9,146 bases of DNA, from assembly GCA_026388755.1 (NCBI GenBank), contig JAPLJE010000370.1, forward strand, positions 1-9,146. The letters run 5' to 3'. This DNA comes from Deltaproteobacteria bacterium. Its GTDB lineage: Bacteria > Desulfobacterota > Desulfobacteria > Desulfobacterales > Desulfatirhabdiaceae. The translations under genes were made by a program, and so were the position numbers. The notes below the pieces were generated by a model. It saw only the letters and a program-made list of their open reading frames with translations. It had not been told where the DNA came from and did not search any database. Positions within the stretch are counted from its first letter, which is position 1; each line of letters begins with the position of its first letter. This document shows positions 6,320 through 9,146 of the stretch, one piece after another.

Positions 6320-7432
6320 TTATTTCAGGTATCCTTCAATGAGAATATCGGAGTCAAACTGCCGAACCGAAACCGAGTTCACAGGAATGCAGTCTTTCAT
6401 GAATTCGGGACCGGGCCCCTTGCAGATCGGTACACCGTCATCACCGCCTAAAATCTTTGGGGCATAAAAAAACAGAACCTTATCCACGATGCCAGCGGCC
6501 AGAGAGGCGGCAATCACCCGGCTGCCACCTTCAATGAAAAGGCTGGTCACTCCCATATCGCCCAAACCGTCCATCAGCGCATTCAGGTCAATCCGTCCGT
6601 TTTGAAGCGGGGATTCCAGTATCCGGACTTTTTGATTCCGGGTCAGTGCAGTTAGCCGCTCCGTGCCGATCGGTCCGGTGACAATCAGGGTATCCGCATC
6701 AGATTCAGGGTGAAGCACGCTGGAAGCATCCGGAATGGTCAGGCGGGTATCCAGGATGACCCGTATGGGGTCTTTTGGTTTTCTGCCATCAGGAGAAGCG
6801 GGAATCCGGGTCGTCAATTGGGGGTTATCCTTTTTTACGGTTTCCACACCCACCAGGATTGCGTCATAAGCGTGCCTCAGGCTGTGAACATATGCTCTGG
6901 ATGCCTCTCCAGTTACCCATCTGGAGTCCCCGGTTCGCGTTGCCAGTCTGCCGTCCAGTGTGGCGGCGCATTTCAGGGTGACAAAAGGTCTGCAGGTGGT
7001 AATGTACTTGATAAACGATTCATTCAGCCGTCTTGCCTGTTCTTCACAAATGCCCACCGTAACCCGGACGCCTCTTGAAGTCAGATGTGCATTGCCGCCG
7101 CCCTTGACCTTGGGATTGGGGTCCTGCATGGCGACCACGACATGAGCAATTCCCGCATCAAGGATTTTCTGTGTACAGGGCGGTGTTCGGCCGACGTGGT
7201 TGCAGGGTTCAAGGGTAACAAAAAGGGTTGCCCCCCTTGCAGCCGGCCCCGCATCTTCAATGGCATGAACTTCAGCATGGGGCCCGCCAACCGACTGATG
7301 GTATCCCTGTCCAACGATCTTGCCGTCAGGATCAACAACTACGGCCCCGACCATCGGGTTGGGAGAGGTATATCCCGCCCCTTTTGCGGCAAGTTCAAGG
7401 GCGATCTGCATGTATGCGTCGTGACCCCTCAT
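6320..7432 (-). CDS. ribD: Bifunctional diaminohydroxyphosphoribosylaminopyrimidine deaminase / 5-amino-6-(5-phosphoribosylamino)uracil reductase
   Basis: RibD performs the second and third steps of the GTP branch of riboflavin synthesis. Residues 1 to about 145 form a cytidine-deaminase-like zinc domain: YTSPNPMVGAVVV (21-33), PHAEVHAI with zinc ligand His52 and catalytic Glu54, and LEPCNHVGRTPPC with zinc ligands Cys77 and Cys86. Residues from about 148 to 370 form the NADPH-dependent, dihydrofolate-reductase-like domain: VTLKCAATLDGRLAT, SRWVTGEASR (170-179), ILVGVETVKKDNPQLTTR (192-209) and a late EGGSRVIAA. Both halves look intact and the 370-residue length is standard. The ATG overlaps the nrdR stop in an ATGA arrangement and has only a weak purine stretch upstream, so coupling to nrdR translation is likely. 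Confidence 0.97.
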   Translation of the reverse strand: MRGHDAYMQIALELAAKGAGYTSPNPMVGAVVVDPDGKIVGQGYHQSVGGPHAEVHAIEDAGPAARGATLFVTLEPCNHVGRTPPCTQKILDAGIAHVVVAMQDPNPKVKGGGNAHLTSRGVRVTVGICEEQARRLNESFIKYITTCRPFVTLKCAATLDGRLATRTGDSRWVTGEASRAYVHSLRHAYDAILVGVETVKKDNPQLTTRIPASPDGRKPKDPIRVILDTRLTIPDASSVLHPESDADTLIVTGPIGTERLTALTRNQKVRILESPLQNGRIDLNALMDGLGDMGVTSLFIEGGSRVIAASLAAGIVDKVLFFYAPKILGGDDGVPICKGPGPEFMKDCIPVNSVSVRQFDSDILIEGYLK

Positions 7433-7890
7433 TGTCGGTTATTTTCCAGCATCAGCTTCAGTTCTTGTACAAAATCGTTCACATCTTTAAATTCCCTGTA
7501 GACAGAGGCAAACCGGACATAGGCAATCTCGTCCAGATCATGCAGGCGGTTTATCCCCCGTTCTCCAACGATCGAGGATGAAATCTCCTTCTTGCCGGTT
7601 TCACGAAGCTCCTGTTCCAGCTCATCCAGAAAGTCCTCGATACTGTTCATGCTGACATTTCGTTTTTCGCAGGCTTTGGTAATGCCAGTTCGAATTTTGT
7701 CCCGGTTGAATTCTTCCCGCCTGCCGTCTTTCTTGATGATCATCAAGGGGATTTCTTCAATCCGTTCATAGGTTGTAAAGCGACGGTTGCATGCCAGGCA
7801 TTCCCTTCGCCGTCGAATCACATACCCTTCCTTGCTCAACCTGGAATCAATGACTTTATTTTCAGTATCTGCGCAAAACGGACATTTCAT
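7429..7890 (-). CDS. nrdR: Transcriptional repressor NrdR
   Basis: NrdR is a zinc-finger, ATP-cone repressor that senses dATP/ATP and binds NrdR boxes ahead of ribonucleotide reductase genes. The 153-residue protein has the family's standard length. The N-terminal zinc ribbon is MKCPFC (Cys3, Cys6) and CLAC (Cys31, Cys34), with VIRRRRECLACNRRFTTYER between and after. The ATP-cone spans about 49-139, starting IIKKDGRREEFNRDKI and ending with DEIAYVRFASVYREFKD. GGGGGAG lies 8 bases before the ATG. It sits downstream of a dCMP deaminase gene and overlaps ribD by 4 bases. The nrdR-ribD pairing is widespread in bacteria although the two act in different pathways. I see no obvious pair of NrdR boxes in this window, so its targets are presumably elsewhere. 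Confidence 0.97.
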   Translation of the reverse strand: MKCPFCADTENKVIDSRLSKEGYVIRRRRECLACNRRFTTYERIEEIPLMIIKKDGRREEFNRDKIRTGITKACEKRNVSMNSIEDFLDELEQELRETGKKEISSSIVGERGINRLHDLDEIAYVRFASVYREFKDVNDFVQELKLMLENNRQ

Positions 7891-7895
7891 TCAAC

Positions 7896-7994
7896 TTACT
7901 CCCCCATATGCGACAAGAGCCATTCTTCGTCAGCAACGTAGTAAATGCATGGGTTCTCGATCCCGCTTGTTTCACAATGTCTGAATGACCTCAA
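7896..7994 (-). CDS. Possible 32-residue leader ORF between dCMP deaminase and nrdR
   Basis: A short frame opens at a TTG inside the end of the dCMP deaminase gene (CGAGG 6 bases upstream) and stops 5 bases before the nrdR ATG. It ends in [19 protein letters not shown]. The nrdR ribosome-binding site lies within its last codons, so it could couple nrdR translation to the gene before it. I recognise no family. A TTG start, small size and possible chance occurrence keep confidence low. Confidence 0.12.
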   Translation of the reverse strand: MRSFRHCETSGIENPCIYYVADEEWLLSHMGE

Positions 7995-8460
7995 CGCCGG
8001 CCTCGCCGAGCATCGTTAACGACAGTTCGTCTGCATAGCCTTCCTGATAGTATATCCGGCAAATCCCCGCATTGATGATCATCTTGGTACAGATGGAGCA
8101 AGGAAGATTTGTACAATACAATATGGAGGTTTTAATGGAAAAACCATGATAAGCCGCCTGAATGATGGCATTCTGTTCCGCATGAATCCCCCGGCACAGT
8201 TCATGCCTCTGCCCCGAGGCCACCTTCAGTTTTTCCCTGAGGCATCCGATATCCAGACAGTGAGATAAACCCGATGGTGCCCCATTGTAGCCTGTTGAGA
8301 GAATGCGTTTGTCCTTGACAATAACGGCGCCCACAGAACGTCTTCGGCATGTGGAACGACTGGCGACCAGCCTGGCGATATCCATGAAATATGTTTCCCA
8401 TGAAGGCCGGCTGACGGCGTTTTTTTCAATAGAAACCAAATGTCGATCCCTGTCTTGCAT
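7972..8460 (-). CDS. dCMP deaminase (ComEB-like zinc deoxycytidylate deaminase)
   Basis: This enzyme probably converts dCMP to dUMP, feeding thymidylate synthesis. The cytidine/deoxycytidylate deaminase zinc site is clear: GIHAEQNAI with zinc ligand His93 and catalytic Glu95, then NLPCSIC with Cys121 and Cys124. [21 protein letters not shown] (18-38) and [12 protein letters not shown] (57-68) are typical of bacterial dCMP deaminases. The Cys/His-rich stretch between ([11 protein letters not shown] to [10 protein letters not shown]) resembles the second, structural zinc site in this family. About 17 residues precede the usual RPSW start. I keep the upstream ATG because an AGG lies about 6 bases before it, but a later start is possible. 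It lies 68 bases after glyA and 81 before nrdR, in keeping with a nucleotide-precursor group. Confidence 0.93.
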   Translation of the reverse strand: MQDRDRHLVSIEKNAVSRPSWETYFMDIARLVASRSTCRRRSVGAVIVKDKRILSTGYNGAPSGLSHCLDIGCLREKLKVASGQRHELCRGIHAEQNAIIQAAYHGFSIKTSILYCTNLPCSICTKMIINAGICRIYYQEGYADELSLTMLGEAGVEVIQTL

Positions 8461-8528
8461 TTTTTACCTGTCCAGTCCTTTTAGAAAATCGTGGCATATT
8501 TACAGCCGCAAAACTACTGAACGGTTCC

Positions 8529-9146
8529 TCAGCTTTGATCATGATAAATCGGAAATGCCTGGCAAAGATCATGAACCTTTTTTCGTGTCTGCGCAATGAC
8601 CGCTTCCTCAAATGGCTTTTTAAGTACCGCAACGATCATTTCCGCAATCATCACCATTTCCGGTGCTTTCATACCCCGGGTGGTCACGGCAGGGGTTCCG
8701 ATGCGAATTCCGCTGGTCACCTGCGGGCTTTTAGTTTCAAACGGTATCGAATTCTTGTTGACTGTGATTCCGGATCGTCCCAGAGCGATTTCGGCGTCTT
8801 TGCCGGTGATGTCCAGACTGGTTAAATCCACCAGCATCATGTGATTGTCGGTGCCATTCGATACCAGTTTGACACCATGTTCCATCAGGCAGGCAGAAAG
8901 GGTTTTGGCATTGGTCAGTGTGTTCAGCTGATAGGACTTGAATTCATCCGTCAGCGCCTGCTTGAAGGCAACGGCTTTAGCGGCAATGACATGCATGAGC
9001 GGGCCGCCCTGAATACCGGGAAATACCTGCCGGTTCAGTTTGTCACTGCAGGGTGTTACCGATACAATCAAACCGCCGCGAGGGCCCCTGAGGGTTTTGT
9101 GGGTCGTTGAGGTAACGACATCGGCATGGGGAACAGGAGAAGGATG
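8529..9146 (-). CDS. glyA: Serine hydroxymethyltransferase, C-terminal half (5' part beyond window edge)
   Basis: GlyA interconverts serine and glycine with tetrahydrofolate and is a main source of one-carbon units. The frame is open to the right window edge; the 205 residues seen are about half of a normal 410-420 residue protein. They begin [11 protein letters not shown] and include [13 protein letters not shown], whose lysine (17th residue in the window, codon 9098-9096) is the PLP-binding lysine. Further family features are [45 protein letters not shown] and the C-terminal helix ending at TGA. No internal start should be used: the PLP lysine lies upstream of the first apparent one. It is the first gene of the visible minus-strand series. 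In related genomes it commonly precedes dCMP deaminase and nrdR. Confidence 0.96.
   Translation of the reverse strand, partial: HPSPVPHADVVTSTTHKTLRGPRGGLIVSVTPCSDKLNRQVFPGIQGGPLMHVIAAKAVAFKQALTDEFKSYQLNTLTNAKTLSACLMEHGVKLVSNGTDNHMMLVDLTSLDITGKDAEIALGRSGITVNKNSIPFETKSPQVTSGIRIGTPAVTTRGMKAPEMVMIAEMIVAVLKKPFEEAVIAQTRKKVHDLCQAFPIYHDQS

Noticed and set aside
9069..9071. Start of the serine hydroxymethyltransferase at 9071
   Set aside because: The frame continues to the window edge and includes the PLP lysine motif upstream of this point.
1..9146. Mobile element, CRISPR array, tRNA or rRNA
   Set aside because: No transposase, integrase, regularly spaced repeats or tRNA/rRNA-like stretches were seen; all long frames are accounted for by housekeeping genes.

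Overview
The window is bacterial and densely coded (about 93% genes), with moderate GC content. Gene order and protein style point to a Desulfobacterota (former Deltaproteobacteria) sulfate-reducer-like organism: the order glyA, dCMP deaminase, nrdR, ribD, ribE, ribBA, ribH, nusB is typical of that group. This taxonomic call is an inference from memory of synteny, not from a search.

Layout. At the left edge, on the + strand, lies the 3' part of a sigma-54-dependent (NtrC/NtrX-type) regulator (1-914). It converges on a long minus-strand gene series, and the two meet at a shared hairpin (913-949). All other genes are on the minus strand. In transcription order they are: glyA (serine hydroxymethyltransferase, entering from beyond the right edge), dCMP deaminase, nrdR, ribD, ribE (riboflavin synthase), ribBA, ribH, nusB, a TrpB2-type tryptophan synthase beta chain, and a glyoxalase-II-like metallo-beta-lactamase-fold hydrolase.

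How they work together. RibBA makes both riboflavin precursors, from GTP and from ribulose 5-phosphate. RibD performs the deaminase and reductase steps, RibH makes 6,7-dimethyl-8-ribityllumazine and RibE makes riboflavin, so the pathway is complete here except for the usual separate phosphatase. GlyA (one-carbon units for thymidylate), dCMP deaminase (dUMP supply) and NrdR (repressor of ribonucleotide reductase genes) form a nucleotide-precursor group in front of it. NusB, an rRNA antitermination factor, is translationally linked to ribH. Junctions are tight at nrdR/ribD (4-base overlap), ribBA/ribH (the stop codon merges into the ribosome-binding site) and ribH/nusB (3 bases). They are looser at ribD/ribE and ribE/ribBA, which hold hairpins and may be regulatory or repeat-derived.

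I found no mobile element, CRISPR array, tRNA, rRNA or recognisable FMN riboswitch, and no clearly new multi-gene system. The points most worth a second look are residue-level: a GAFPGA instead of GAFTGA loop in the sigma-54 regulator, and Gln in place of the usual metal-binding His in the RibB half of RibBA. The hairpin-bearing gaps around ribE and an acidic C-terminal tail on NusB come next.
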